Shown: positions 38,548 to 48,578, counted from the stretch's first letter. The stretch is DNA of 52,375 nucleotides from Gammaproteobacteria bacterium (GCA_011051755.1 DRKN01000003.1:1-52375), one strand, 5' to 3'. Numbers and translations are program-made. Notes: generated from the letters alone by a model not told the origin.

Positions 38548-40887
38548 TTACCGCAGTCGCAACAGGCGCAGGCTGTTGGCGATCACCAGCAGGCTGGCGC
38601 CCATGTCGGCGAATACCGCCATCCACAGAGTGGCGTAGCCGGGGATGGCGAGGGCCAGAAAGATGGCCTTGAGGCCCAGAGCCATGGCGATGTTCTGGTG
38701 GATCACGCGCAGGCTGGCGCGCGACAGGCGGATAGCGAAGGGCAGGCGAGCGAGGTCGTCGCCCATTAGTACCAGATCGGCAGTCTCCAGCGCCACGTCG
38801 CTGCCGGCGGCGCCCATGGCGATACCCGTGGTGGCGGCGGCCATGGCCGGGGCGTCGTTGACGCCGTCGCCCACCATGCCCACCCGCTGATGGCGTGCGA
38901 CCAACGCCTTGACGGCCTCCACCTTGTCGGCGGGCAGCAGTTCGGCACGGGGTGCGTCGATGCCCAGGTGCCCGGCGATGGCGCGGGCCGCGCCGCGGTT
39001 GTCGCCGGTGAGCAGGGTGATATTTTGGATGCCCAGGGCACGCAGGCGAGCGATGGCCTCGCGGGCATTGGCGCGCGGCTGGTCGGCGATGCTGATAAGG
39101 CCCAGCACGTGCTGTTCATCGCCGAGGATGATCACGGTCTTGCCTTCGGCCTCACGGCGATCCAGCACGGCTTTCACGGCGGGGCCGCAGAGGCCGCGTT
39201 CCTCGAACAAGCGGTGATTGCCTAACTGATAATAGCGGCCGTCGATGCGGGCCTGCACGCCACGGCCGGTACGGGCCTGGAAGTCGCTTACTTCGTCGGG
39301 CGTGATGCCGGCCTCGGCGGCGTGTTCGAGGATGGCCTGTGCCAGCGGATGTTCGGAGCGTGCCTCCAGGCTGGCGGCGATGCGTAACAATTGCGCCGCT
39401 GGCGTATCACCGAGGGTCTCCACGTCCTGTACCTTGGGCCGGCCCTCGGTGAGGGTGCCGGTCTTGTCGAAGGCCAGGGCGCGCAGGTGGCCGATGTTCT
39501 CCAGGTGTATGCCGCCCTTGATCAATACCCCCGCGCGCGCGCCACGCGCCAGGCCGGAGACGATGGCCACCGGGGTGGAGATCACCAGCGCGCAGGGGCA
39601 GGCGATCACCAGCAACACCAGGGCGCGGTAGAACCAGTCGTCGAAGGCCTGGCCGAACAGCAGCGGCGGCAGCACGGCGATGAGCGCCGCCAGTAGCAGC
39701 ACCGCCGGGGTGTAAACACGCGCAAAACGGTCGATGAAGGTTTGCGTCGGGGCGCGCGCCGCCTGTGCCTCTTCGATGAGGTGGATGATGTGGGCCAGAG
39801 TGGTGTCGGCGGCGAGGTGCGTGACGCGCAGATCCAGGCTGCCCTGGCCGTTGATGGAGCCGGCGTACACGGTATCGCCCGGGGTTTTTTCCACCGGCAG
39901 GGATTCGCCGGTGATGGGGGCCTGATTGAGGGCCGAATGGCCGTCCACCACCTCGCCGTCCAGCGGCGCCTTGTCGCCGGGGCGCAGGCGGATGATTTCG
40001 CCCACCTGCACCTGTTCCACCGCCACCGTGACCTCGTGGCCTTCCCGTAAAACCCGCGCCACCGGCGGCGCCAGCTCCATCAGCGCGCGCACCGCGTTGC
40101 GGGCCCGATCCATGGAGCGGCTTTCCAGCCACTGGGCGAGGGAGAACAGGAACACCACCATGGCGCCTTCGTCCCAGGCGTCGATGAACAGCGCGCCGAT
40201 CACCGCCACGCTCATCAGTACGTTCATGTCGATGGCGCCGTGGTGTGCCGCTGCCCAGGCTTTGCGGGCGATAGGCCAGCCGCCAGCGAGAATGGCACTG
40301 CCGAAGGCCAGCTTCGCCCACACCGCGCCCGCGCCCGCGCCGAGGACGTGATGCAGGGTCAGTCCCAGGGCTACCAGCACGGCGGCGGACAGCATGGCGA
40401 CGAGCGCCCCGTTTTCCGTCCAGAACCCTCCCTTTACCCGCGCCTCACCGAAGGGTACTGCGGTAAGTTTCGCCTCGGCCAGGGCGGCGATGATCTGTCC
40501 CAGGGGCAGTTGCTCAGGGTCGTGCACCACGGCCAGACGCTGGGTGACGGGATTGGCATCGAGACTCACCAACCCCGGCAGGTGGCCGAGCATTTTCTCG
40601 ATCAGAGACACTTCTTCCGAGCAATCCAGATTCTCCACCCGCAGTACGCTGGTGACCGGCTGCGAGGCGTCGTGCAGGGTGTAGCCCAGTGACTCTACCG
40701 TGTCACGCAGTTGATCCGCCGCCTCGGGCGAGGTGACCTTGGCCGACAGTTTGCCGGTGGTGAAGTCCACGCGCAGATTTTCCACACCAGCGAGCCGGTC
40801 TGCTACCTTTTTCACCTTGGCGGCGCAGTCGGGGCAGTCCATACCGTTGATGTGGTAGGTGAGGGTGTTGGGGTTTTTGTTGGTCAT
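38548..40887 (-). CDS. zntA: P1B-type heavy-metal ATPase (ZntA-like)
   Basis: A 779-residue metal-exporting ATPase. An N-terminal metal-binding domain carries GMDCPDCAAKV, and a second, degenerate one follows (ENLDCSEEVSLIEKML). Eight membrane segments surround the hallmark CPC motif (VIACPCALVIS). The catalytic motifs DKTGTLTEG and GDGVNDAPAMAAA are intact. The last transmembrane region contains DMGASLLVIANSLRLL, whose aspartate is typical of Zn/Cd/Pb pumps rather than copper pumps. The ATG at 40887 (MTNKNPNTLTYH) is preferred over a TTG three codons upstream. It lies downstream of czcA in the same direction, so it may share the metal-resistance transcript and pump cytoplasmic zinc or cadmium into the periplasm for the Czc complex to remove. 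Confidence 0.93.
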   Translation of the reverse strand: MTNKNPNTLTYHINGMDCPDCAAKVKKVADRLAGVENLRVDFTTGKLSAKVTSPEAADQLRDTVESLGYTLHDASQPVTSVLRVENLDCSEEVSLIEKMLGHLPGLVSLDANPVTQRLAVVHDPEQLPLGQIIAALAEAKLTAVPFGEARVKGGFWTENGALVAMLSAAVLVALGLTLHHVLGAGAGAVWAKLAFGSAILAGGWPIARKAWAAAHHGAIDMNVLMSVAVIGALFIDAWDEGAMVVFLFSLAQWLESRSMDRARNAVRALMELAPPVARVLREGHEVTVAVEQVQVGEIIRLRPGDKAPLDGEVVDGHSALNQAPITGESLPVEKTPGDTVYAGSINGQGSLDLRVTHLAADTTLAHIIHLIEEAQAARAPTQTFIDRFARVYTPAVLLLAALIAVLPPLLFGQAFDDWFYRALVLLVIACPCALVISTPVAIVSGLARGARAGVLIKGGIHLENIGHLRALAFDKTGTLTEGRPKVQDVETLGDTPAAQLLRIAASLEARSEHPLAQAILEHAAEAGITPDEVSDFQARTGRGVQARIDGRYYQLGNHRLFEERGLCGPAVKAVLDRREAEGKTVIILGDEQHVLGLISIADQPRANAREAIARLRALGIQNITLLTGDNRGAARAIAGHLGIDAPRAELLPADKVEAVKALVARHQRVGMVGDGVNDAPAMAAATTGIAMGAAGSDVALETADLVLMGDDLARLPFAIRLSRASLRVIHQNIAMALGLKAIFLALAIPGYATLWMAVFADMGASLLVIANSLRLLRLR

Positions 40888-40899
40888 ATCGGCCAATTT

Positions 40900-40968
40900 A
40901 TCGCGGGCATGGCCCGTTCCGAGAGGTTTAAAATACCCTTATGGGTAGGAGCGGGCCATGCCCGCGAT
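40900..40968. repeat. Gcgggcatggcccgc-type palindrome between czcA and zntA
   Basis: atcgcgggcatggcccgttc (from 40900) and ggagcgggccatgcccgcga (to 40968) are 21-bp inverted arms with one mismatch. It is the same family as 45612-45681. It fills almost the entire 89-bp gap between czcA and the zinc ATPase gene. Confidence 0.85.
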
Positions 40969-40976
40969 GATTTACC

Positions 40977-43900
40977 TCAATGCTTCATCTTCCCACGCGA
41001 AAACACCCCATACAACACCGGCAGTACGAACAACGTCAGCAGGGTCGACGAGGTCAGACCACCGACCACCACGGTGGCCAGTGGTCGCTGTACCTCGGAG
41101 CCGATGCCGCTGGCGAGCAACATGGGGATCAGGCCCAGCGCGGTGGTCACGGCGGTCATCAGCACCGGCCGCAGGCGCGAGCAGGCGCCTTTGAATACCG
41201 CTTCCGCCAGCGGCATGCCGCCTTCGTGGCGGATATTGATGGCGTTGACCATCACCACGCCGTTGAGCACGGCGACGCCGAACAGGGCGATGAAGCCGAT
41301 GGAGCCGGGTACCGACAGATACTGGCCGGAAATGTACAATGCGACAATGCCGCCGATCAGCGCCAGTGGCACATTGATCATGATCAGCGCCGCCTGACCG
41401 ACGGAGTTGAAGGCGAAGTAGAGCAGCAGGAAGATCAGCCCCAACGACAACGGCACCACGATCATCAGCCGCGCCTGGGCGCGCTGCTGGTTTTCGAACT
41501 GACCGCCGAAGACGACGGTGTAGCCGGGCGGCATGTCGATATCACTGTCGATGCGCTGTTGCAGTTCGGCGACCAGCCCCCCCATGTCACGGCCTTCGAC
41601 ATTGGCCTGGATCACCACCCGCCGCTGCACGTCGTCGCGGCGGATCTGCGGTGGGCCGGACTCGATGGCGACACCGGCCACATCGCCCAGCTTTACCCAG
41701 GCGCCGTTGGAGGCCTGCAGGATCAGACTGCGGATGGCCTCGACGTCGTCACGGTAGGGCCTGGCCAGACGCACGTAGATGTCGTAACGCTCGTTGCCGT
41801 TGATGACCTGCCCGGCTCCGACACCCCCGATGCCGTCGGCCACCAGATCCATGACCTGCGCCACGGGGATGCCGTAGCGGGCCAGGGCGTCGCGATCCGG
41901 GCGCACCACTAGTTGGGCCTCACCCACGATCTGCTCCATGGCCACACCGCGCGTACCTTCCACCTGCTTCACCAGGGCTTCGATTTCGCTGCCCTTTTTC
42001 GCCAACATGTCGAGATCGGCGCCGAACAGCTTGATCGCCAACTGCGCCTTGACGCCCGACAGCAGTTCGTCGACACGCGTGGCGATGGGTTGGGAGAAGG
42101 AGAACAACAGGCCGGGGTGTAGCGACATCTTCTCTTCCATCAACAACTGTAACGCCTGACGGTTCGGCGCCGAGGTCCACATATGTACGGGTTTCAGGCC
42201 GACGAAGATCTCCACGTTGGACACTGGCTCCGGGTCGCCGCCGATCTCGGCGCGGCCGACACGGCTGGAGACATACAGCACCTCGGGAAAAGTCATCAAT
42301 TGCCGTTCCAGTTTTTGCGCCACGTCCAGCGAGGTTTGCAGGCTGGAGGAGGGCGCCAGGGTGATGCGGATGTTCAGCGTGCCTTCCTCCAATTCCGGCA
42401 CGAATTCGGTGCCCAGCAGGGGTACCAGGGTCAGGGCGCCGCCGAACAGGAGCAGCGCCGAGCCGACCACCAGCCAGCGCCGCTTTATGGCCGCCTTGAG
42501 CGACCAGCGATACAGCGCCGACAGCGGCCGCATGATGGGGCTTTCTTTTTCTCTGACGCCACGCTTGAACAGGTAGGTCGCCAACGCCGGTACTACCACC
42601 AGGGCCACCAGCAGCGAGGCCAGCATGGCCAGCACGATGGCGATGGCCATGGGCTGGAACAGCTTGCCTTCCACGCCTTGCAGGGTGAATAGCGGAGCGA
42701 AGACGATGATGATGATCATTACCGCAAAAAATACCGGCCGACCCACTTCGCGGGCCGCCTCCTGGATACGCAGGGGGATGCCGTGGCGATCCTCGGTGCT
42801 CCAGCGGGGATCGGGATCACCGGGCGCCAGGTGCCGGCGGGCCTTCTCTTCGTGCTCGGCGTCGGGATGGGAGAGGTGGCTGAAGATCCGCTCCATGATC
42901 ACCACCGAACCGTCGACCATCATGCCGATGGCGATAGCCAGGCCACCCAATGACATGAGATTGGCCGAAATACCCCAGTGAGCCATGGCCATCAGCGCCA
43001 GACCGATGGAGATGGGTATGGAGATCAGCACCAGGAAGGTGGCGCGCAGGTTGACCATGAACAACATCAGCACCACCACGATGAGCACGAAAGCCTGTAG
43101 CAGCGCGGTGCTGACAGTGCTGACCGCCTGACTCACCAGCTCGGCCTGATCGTAGAAGGGTTCCAGAGTCACCCCCTCGGGCAGGGCGGTCTGAATCGCC
43201 GGCAGGCGCGCCTTGATGCCGTCGATGGTGGCCTTGGTGTTGGCGCCCATGCGCTTGAGCACGATGCCGGCCACCACCTCGCCCAACTGCTCGGGATTGC
43301 CGTCGGCGCCGCGGCGGCTCATGGTCACCGCGCCCTGGCGGATCTCCGGGCCGAAGGTAACGCGGGCCACGTCGCGCACGCGCACCGGTATGCCGTCCGC
43401 ATCTTTCAGTGGCACGTTGCCGATATCGCGCAGGCCGTCTTCGCCACTGCGCACCCAGCCCACGCCGCGAATCACCAACTGCTCGGCGCCGCGATCCAGG
43501 TACCAGCCGCCGGCGTTGCGGTTGTTGTCGCCGATGGCATTGGCCACGTCATCGCCGTGCAGACCGAGGGCCAGCAGTTTCTGCGGATCGAGTTGTACCT
43601 GATACTGGCGTACCTCACCACCAAAGGAGAGCACGTCGGTGACGCCGCCCACTGGCATCAGCAGCAGTTTCACCACCCAGTCGTTGAGGCTGCGCAAGGC
43701 GATGGCGTCGTATTTCTGTGTATCTTCGGCGCGCAGGATGTATTGATACACCTGCCCCAAGCCCGATGTGTTGGGGCCCATTTCGGGCGTGCCAATGCCG
43801 TCGGGGATCTGCTCTCGCGCGGCTTGCAGGCGCTCGAACACCAGCTGGCGGGCGAAGTAGATGTCCGTGCCCTCCTTGAAAACCACGGTGATCACGGACA

Positions 43901-44168
43901 GGCCGGTCTTGGAAATGGAGCGTACCTCTTCCACGTCCGGCAGGGCGTACATGACTGCTTCGATGGGGAAGGTGATGAGCTGCTCGACCTCTTTCGCGGC
44001 CAGACCGCGCGCCTCGGTATTGATCTGTACCTGCACGTTGGTGACGTCGGGGAAGGCATCCAGGTTGAGTTTGGGCAGAATCAGCATGCCGGCGACGATA
44101 CTGGCCAGCAGGGCCAATACCACCAGCAGGCGATTTTCGACACCGAGGTCGATAATTTTGTTCAGCAT
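40977..44168 (-). CDS. czcA: CzcA-like RND heavy-metal efflux pump
   Basis: A 1063-residue inner-membrane proton-driven exporter of the heavy-metal RND family, full length. It has the first transmembrane helix (LLVVLALLASIVAGMLILP), two large periplasmic domains, and the repeated six-helix membrane blocks. The proton-relay region in helix 4 reads LAIAIGMMVDGSVVIMERIF: the DGS aspartate is present, but the DFG aspartate typical of zinc/cobalt/cadmium pumps is replaced by AIG. An acidic and histidine-bearing insertion follows (HPDAEHEEKARRH). With CzcB upstream and CzcC beyond, it forms a trans-envelope pump. The metal could be Zn, Co, Cd or Ni, and the signature suggests a less common subclass. 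Confidence 0.93.
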   Translation of the reverse strand: MLNKIIDLGVENRLLVVLALLASIVAGMLILPKLNLDAFPDVTNVQVQINTEARGLAAKEVEQLITFPIEAVMYALPDVEEVRSISKTGLSVITVVFKEGTDIYFARQLVFERLQAAREQIPDGIGTPEMGPNTSGLGQVYQYILRAEDTQKYDAIALRSLNDWVVKLLLMPVGGVTDVLSFGGEVRQYQVQLDPQKLLALGLHGDDVANAIGDNNRNAGGWYLDRGAEQLVIRGVGWVRSGEDGLRDIGNVPLKDADGIPVRVRDVARVTFGPEIRQGAVTMSRRGADGNPEQLGEVVAGIVLKRMGANTKATIDGIKARLPAIQTALPEGVTLEPFYDQAELVSQAVSTVSTALLQAFVLIVVVLMLFMVNLRATFLVLISIPISIGLALMAMAHWGISANLMSLGGLAIAIGMMVDGSVVIMERIFSHLSHPDAEHEEKARRHLAPGDPDPRWSTEDRHGIPLRIQEAAREVGRPVFFAVMIIIIVFAPLFTLQGVEGKLFQPMAIAIVLAMLASLLVALVVVPALATYLFKRGVREKESPIMRPLSALYRWSLKAAIKRRWLVVGSALLLFGGALTLVPLLGTEFVPELEEGTLNIRITLAPSSSLQTSLDVAQKLERQLMTFPEVLYVSSRVGRAEIGGDPEPVSNVEIFVGLKPVHMWTSAPNRQALQLLMEEKMSLHPGLLFSFSQPIATRVDELLSGVKAQLAIKLFGADLDMLAKKGSEIEALVKQVEGTRGVAMEQIVGEAQLVVRPDRDALARYGIPVAQVMDLVADGIGGVGAGQVINGNERYDIYVRLARPYRDDVEAIRSLILQASNGAWVKLGDVAGVAIESGPPQIRRDDVQRRVVIQANVEGRDMGGLVAELQQRIDSDIDMPPGYTVVFGGQFENQQRAQARLMIVVPLSLGLIFLLLYFAFNSVGQAALIMINVPLALIGGIVALYISGQYLSVPGSIGFIALFGVAVLNGVVMVNAINIRHEGGMPLAEAVFKGACSRLRPVLMTAVTTALGLIPMLLASGIGSEVQRPLATVVVGGLTSSTLLTLFVLPVLYGVFSRGKMKH

Positions 44169-44182
44169 ATCGGCGACCTCTA

Positions 44183-45520
44183 TTAATGGTTATGTATTTC
44201 AAACCCGCCCTTGGCGAGTTCGGATTGCACGAAGAAAGTGCCTTCGGTCACCACTCGGGTACCGGGGGCGATGCCGTCGATGACCAACTGTTCGCCAGTG
44301 CTGCGCAGTACGGTGACTTCTTTCGGTTCGAAGTGACCGGTTTCTTTCTCGACAAAGACCTGCCAGTTACCATCGGCGCTGCGCACCACCGCGTCCAGCG
44401 GCAGGGCCAATGCCTTGCCCTGTTTTTCCGCATCGATGCTCACGTCGACGAACATGCCGGGGTGCAGGCGGTCACCGGGGTTCTTGATGGCGATGCGCAC
44501 GGCCTGGGTGCGTGTTATTTCGTCGATGGCGTGATGGGTCTGTACCACCTTGCCGCGCAGGCTGGTGTTGCCGATGCGCACGGTGGCGCCGGTGTTTTTG
44601 TCGATGCGGTGGGCGTCTTCCGGCGTCAGTCGGGCCTCCACCCAGAGGGCGGATTCGTCACTGATGTCGAACAGTACGCGGCCCGGTTCGACCAGTTCGC
44701 CAAGGATGAAATCGTCGCTGGTCACGGTGCCGCTTTGCAGGGCGTAGAGGTCGAAGCGGCCGATGGCCTGCGCGGGATCGTCGGTGTTCAGTAGGGTCGC
44801 TACTTGTGGTTTGCTCATGCCATAGGCGAGCACGCGGGCCTCGGCCTGCTGGCGGTTGATCTGCGTTTCGGCATAGCGCTTGGCCGAAACCACCTTGCGG
44901 CCGAGCTTTTTCACCCGCTGCCATTCACGGTTGCTGATCAGCAGCTCGCCTTGCGCCTCGGCCATGGCCACACTGGAGAGCGTGACGAGTAACTGTCCGC
45001 GTTCGACATGATCGCTGAGGTGGGCGTGGCGGGTGATGATCTGCGCGCTGATGCGTGGTGTGATCTTACTGGCGCGGTAGGCGTCGAACATCACCTCGCC
45101 GGGGGCGCTGATCACTTCATGCAAGGTTTGTTGGCGCAGGGGGGTGACAACGATGCCGGCGGTGGCCATTTGCGCCGGGGTGAGTTCGACGCCGCTTTCT
45201 TCGTGCCCGCCATGCCCGTGCTCGTCTCCATGGCTTTTTTCGTGTCCGCCGTGTTCATTACCCTGTTCGTCTTCATGGGTCCCGTGTCCGCCATGCCCGT
45301 GACCGTGCTCATCTCCGTGGCTTTCTTTTTCATGCTCGTCGTGTTCAGCGTCGTGCCCCTGTGCGTCACTGTGCCCGTCATGGTCTGCTGCGTGGTTATC
45401 GGTGTGGTTTTCCTTATGGGCAGGTTTTTCGTCGTGCCCATGGTCGTGCTCTTCGCTGGCCCAGGTGGGGGCGGTCAGGATCAGGGTAAGCAGGGCGGGA
45501 TAAATGATGTGCTGTTTCAT
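44183..45520 (-). CDS. czcB: Periplasmic adaptor (CzcB-like) with a very histidine-rich N-terminus
   Basis: A 445-residue membrane-fusion protein that bridges CzcA and the outer-membrane channel. The ATG at 45520 is chosen because GGAGAACAGC immediately precedes it and a signal peptide follows (HIIYPALLTLILTAPTWA). Residues about 22-110 hold 23 histidines among Asp, Glu and Gly, with the motif SHGDEHGHG twice; this should bind metal. The adaptor core begins near VELTPAQMATAGIVVTPL and has the lipoyl half-motifs and beta-barrel (VERGQLLVTLSSVAMAEAQG). The stop lies 14 bp before czcA. A histidine-rich leader of this size is much longer than in classic CzcB. Confidence 0.92.
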   Translation of the reverse strand: MKQHIIYPALLTLILTAPTWASEEHDHGHDEKPAHKENHTDNHAADHDGHSDAQGHDAEHDEHEKESHGDEHGHGHGGHGTHEDEQGNEHGGHEKSHGDEHGHGGHEESGVELTPAQMATAGIVVTPLRQQTLHEVISAPGEVMFDAYRASKITPRISAQIITRHAHLSDHVERGQLLVTLSSVAMAEAQGELLISNREWQRVKKLGRKVVSAKRYAETQINRQQAEARVLAYGMSKPQVATLLNTDDPAQAIGRFDLYALQSGTVTSDDFILGELVEPGRVLFDISDESALWVEARLTPEDAHRIDKNTGATVRIGNTSLRGKVVQTHHAIDEITRTQAVRIAIKNPGDRLHPGMFVDVSIDAEKQGKALALPLDAVVRSADGNWQVFVEKETGHFEPKEVTVLRSTGEQLVIDGIAPGTRVVTEGTFFVQSELAKGGFEIHNH

Positions 45521-45611
45521 GCTGTTCTCCGTTTGCCGGCGCTGCGCTATTGGGCGCGACGGCGAATTGTTCAATGGCGAAGATATGAGTTTTCACTAAT
45601 CAGTAAAAAAT

Positions 45612-45681
45612 CGTAGGAGCGGGCCATGCCCGCGATAAACGCGGTGCTGAAAAATATCGCGGGCATGGCCCGCTCCTACCG
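45612..45681. repeat. Perfect 24-bp-arm palindrome between czcC and czcB
   Basis: gtaggagcgggccatgcccg plus cgat (45613-45636) is the exact reverse complement of 45656-45679. The 19-bp loop is cgataaacgcggtgctgaaa-like in composition. It lies in the transcribed gap between czcC and czcB and would form a strong hairpin in the mRNA. Relatives are at 40900-40968 and, as single arms, 17217-17238 and 19232-19256. Confidence 0.9.
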
Positions 45682-45690
45682 TTAGCCGTT

Positions 45691-46914
45691 TCAGGGTGAG
45701 TCCGGGGTTTGTCCGGCGCCACCAAATTGCCCCGACGCCTTCAGCCACTCGACCCAGGCCAGCCGCAGGTCGCCCTTCAGCTCGGCGGCGGTGATCTGGG
45801 TATTGATGTTCTGGCCGGTTTGCAACAGGTAGTCGGTGGTACTGAGTTCGCCGGCTTCCCAGATGCGCTGCACCAGGCTCAATTGTTGCGTCAGATTGCC
45901 CTGGCCCGCATTTTGCCACTGGCGCCAGGCACGGTGAGTGAGGCGATATACCGAGAGACTGCCATCGAAGCGGCTGGCGGCGAGACGCCGCAGATCCAGC
46001 AGGATTTTTTCTTCCTGCACGGCCTGTTGCGCCGCAGCGGTGACCTCGGCGGTGAAATCGTTGCGCACATTCAGCGGCATGGAAAAACTCAGCCCCAGCA
46101 GCAGATCATTTTCCTCGGCGCCGCCACGCAGGCCAAAGGTGGGGTCGGCACGGCGGCTGGCCCGCGCCAGTTCGGTGCCGGCGCGGGCATTGGCGATACG
46201 CGCCTGCTGGGCGACGAGCTGGGGCAGTCCGGCCAGCAAGGCATCACGTTGCGGATCGGCGGGTGGGGCGGGGATTGGCAGGGCGGGCCATTGACTCAGG
46301 CCCAGGCCGCTGGTAGCCACCAGTGCGGCCTGTTGGGTGGCGACCTCGGCCTCACGGCGCGCCATCTGCATATGCGATTCACTGAAGGCGACCCGCGCCA
46401 GGGCGACGTCCAACTGACCGAGATCACCGGCGGCATAGCGCTGCTCGGTGGTCTCCACCAGCTGCCCCATGAGTTCGCCGTAGCGCGTGGCCAACTGCCG
46501 TTGCTCCTGTGCGCTCTGATAGCGGGCGAGGGCCATCAGTACCTCGCTGGCCACCTGCTGGCGCAGGCTGGCCAGTTCGGCCCGGGCGACGAGGACGTCG
46601 CTGTTGCCCATCTGCCGCTGGGCACCGCGCTTGTCGCCCCAGTCGATGGTTTGGTTGATGCCGACGCTGAGGGTGGTGACGGCAGTGCGTTCCGCGTCGA
46701 CGTCCAGCTCCGGGTTGTAGATGGGCTTGCCCGCCGCTTCACTGCGGGCGCGGGCGGCGTCGATGGCGGATTGTGCGGCCTGTATGCCGGGGTGGTTTTC
46801 CCAGGCCTGCCGTAGCAGGTCATCGATGGCCGGCGATGTGAGGGGCGGCGCGGCCCCTATGGGCAGGGCCAGACAGGCCAGCAGGCCCGTCAGAAAAAGC
46901 TGCTGCAAAGACAT
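45691..46914 (-). CDS. czcC: CzcC-like outer-membrane efflux protein (TolC family)
   Basis: A 407-residue outer-membrane factor. It begins with a signal peptide (LFLTGLLACLALPIGA), then two repeats of the TolC-like coiled-coil fold (LRQAWENHPGIQAAQSAIDA, and LAGLPQLVAQQARIANARAG in the second half). As the first structural gene of the czcCBA order it forms the exit channel for CzcA-CzcB. GGGAG lies upstream of the ATG at 46914. Length and layout fit the CzcC subgroup. Confidence 0.9.
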   Translation of the reverse strand: MSLQQLFLTGLLACLALPIGAAPPLTSPAIDDLLRQAWENHPGIQAAQSAIDAARARSEAAGKPIYNPELDVDAERTAVTTLSVGINQTIDWGDKRGAQRQMGNSDVLVARAELASLRQQVASEVLMALARYQSAQEQRQLATRYGELMGQLVETTEQRYAAGDLGQLDVALARVAFSESHMQMARREAEVATQQAALVATSGLGLSQWPALPIPAPPADPQRDALLAGLPQLVAQQARIANARAGTELARASRRADPTFGLRGGAEENDLLLGLSFSMPLNVRNDFTAEVTAAAQQAVQEEKILLDLRRLAASRFDGSLSVYRLTHRAWRQWQNAGQGNLTQQLSLVQRIWEAGELSTTDYLLQTGQNINTQITAAELKGDLRLAWVEWLKASGQFGGAGQTPDSP

Positions 46915-46993
46915 ATGAAACTCCCGAAAATCTGAACATCACACGTTGCCGCACGGCGCGCACGGGCGCTGCACGACATGAAAAAAATGCGAA

Positions 46994-47302
46994 TCAGACC
47001 CGGGGAGGGCGAATGGGGGGGGCGGAATGCCGGGAATTCAGGGTTTGAAAGGAGGCCGGAAAATAGGTGTCATGGGCCAGGGGGGGGATGAGGCCACTGT
47101 CCGAGGTCATGGCCACCAGGTGCGACGACATGTGGCAGCCGTGATTTTGGTGGTGATCGCTGTCGTCCAGCGGGGCATCATACAGGCAGCCGGGCGCCGT
47201 GACGGCGTGCTCAGGCATCAACTCCACATGCGCATCCGCTGCCCAGACGATACCGGTGCAGAACAGGGCAAGGATCAATAGCGAGAGGAGTACACGGCGC
47301 AT
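46994..47302 (-). CDS. CzcI-like small exported histidine-rich protein
   Basis: A 102-residue protein with a clear signal peptide (VLLSLLILALFCTGIVWA). Its mature part holds histidine and cysteine groups (CLYDAPLDDSDHHQNHGCHM). It lies directly upstream of czcC on the same strand. In Cupriavidus and relatives a small protein of this sort, CzcI, occupies exactly this position and affects czc induction. The family call comes from position and composition rather than a strong sequence match. The start codon has no good ribosome site, and the candidate promoter lies only 8 bp upstream, so a leaderless message is possible. Confidence 0.65.
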   Translation of the reverse strand: MRRVLLSLLILALFCTGIVWAADAHVELMPEHAVTAPGCLYDAPLDDSDHHQNHGCHMSSHLVAMTSDSGLIPPLAHDTYFPASFQTLNSRHSAPPIRPPRV

Positions 47303-47678
47303 AGGTAGTGATTCTGGTGGCTGGCCGCTGTTCCGTCAAGTCAATGGGCGCAATGAGCGGATAAAGCAAAATGGAGTCCGGTTGGGTGCCGCGACATTTT
47401 CCCTGGCTGAATCTATCTTGCGGAATTTCATGGGCCAACAACGCCAGGGTGGGCGGTGTCTATCCTACAGGATCCGGTAATCACTCAGGATGGGGTGGGC
47501 ATTGCCCACCATTTCACGGCAAGGATGCGGGAAAAATAGGGGGGAAGAGAATATATGCCAAATGGCCAAGAAGCATGCCTGGGGCTGTGAGGTTTGGTTG
47601 GAGAGTAAGGGAGACCTGGCGGAAGTGTGATTCTGTGGGGGCGCCCACGATTCAAACTGCCGGTGGCTAATACCCACC
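47303..47678. other. 376-bp gap between the czc operon and the hydroxylase gene
   Basis: No credible gene is seen. It holds repeat DNA related to the gtagggtgggcac family: ggtgggc-att-gcccacc at 47494-47510, and an imperfect pair gggggcgcccacgattcaaa ... ggctaatacccaccctacgg at about 47637-47686. The czc promoter candidate is at 47311-47339. Confidence 0.5.
47311..47339 (-). promoter_or_regulatory. Candidate promoter of the czc operon
   Basis: On the minus strand TTGACG (47339-47334), a 17-bp spacer and CAGAAT (47316-47311) make a reasonable sigma-70 promoter. The -10 box ends 8 bp before the czcI-like ATG. Confidence 0.35.
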
Positions 47679-48578
47679 CTACGGATGCCTGGTTTTTTCT
47701 TGCCGGGCCTGTTTTTCGTTTTCGGTGGGTTGACTCCATTCACGCCGATTGATTGCATACCCGGTAATCTTGCCCACAAACGGCAGGGCCAGCATGCCGG
47801 GTAACTGGTTGACCTGTTTCGGATCGCGGTATTCATGGATGCCGATGGTCATGTGGTCGTGGCCTTCGCGCGGCTGGTCGGTGTAGGTGCCGAAGAGACG
47901 ATCCCAGATGGACAGATTGAAGCCATAGTTGCTGTTGGCTTCGTTGTCTTCCACGGAATGATGCACGCGGTGCATGTCAGGAGTGACCACAAATAGGCGT
48001 ATAATGCGATCAACGCCGCGTGGCAGGCTGACGTTGCCGTGATTGAACATGGCCATGGCATTCAGCACCACTTCGAAAATCACCACCGCCACTACCGGTG
48101 CGCCGAGCACAATGATGGTGGCAAACTTGATCAGCAGCGACAGAATGATTTCGATGGGGTGGAAACGTGCCCCAGTGGTGAGATCATAGTCCAGATCGGC
48201 ATGGTGTACACGATGCAGACGCCACAGGGTGGGTACGGCATGTGTCAGCACATGCTGTAAATAGATGATAAAATCCAATGCCACCACCGCCAGCAGCACA
48301 CTCAGGATGAACGGCAGGGAATAGTAGTTGAGCAGGCCCCAGCCATGCTCGGCGGCAAAAGCGGCCATGCCGATGGCGGCGGCGGGAAACAGCAGACGCA
48401 ACAGCAGATTGTTGAGGAACACCAGACTCAGGTTATTGACCCAGCGCACCGCCTTCGACACGCTCGGCGCACGGCGCGGGGCGATGACCTCCCACACCGC
48501 CATGACGGCGAAGATGCCGAAAAAGAAAGCGAGGCGGATGGTGATTTCATTGTGTACCACAAATTCGTCAAACGTCAT
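47679..48578 (-). CDS. Sterol desaturase/fatty acid hydroxylase family membrane protein
   Basis: A 299-residue integral membrane di-iron protein. The histidine clusters of the superfamily are present: HVLTHAVPTLWRLHRVHHAD, MFNHGNVSLP, and MHRVHHSVEDNEANSNYG. About four hydrophobic segments precede and separate them. Such enzymes hydroxylate or desaturate lipids or carotenoids with oxygen. The substrate here is unknown, and the neighbours (metal efflux, ArsR-rhodanese) give no clue. The C-terminal ~50 residues are polar and extend beyond the family core. Confidence 0.85.
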   Translation of the reverse strand: MTFDEFVVHNEITIRLAFFFGIFAVMAVWEVIAPRRAPSVSKAVRWVNNLSLVFLNNLLLRLLFPAAAIGMAAFAAEHGWGLLNYYSLPFILSVLLAVVALDFIIYLQHVLTHAVPTLWRLHRVHHADLDYDLTTGARFHPIEIILSLLIKFATIIVLGAPVVAVVIFEVVLNAMAMFNHGNVSLPRGVDRIIRLFVVTPDMHRVHHSVEDNEANSNYGFNLSIWDRLFGTYTDQPREGHDHMTIGIHEYRDPKQVNQLPGMLALPFVGKITGYAINRREWSQPTENEKQARQEKTRHP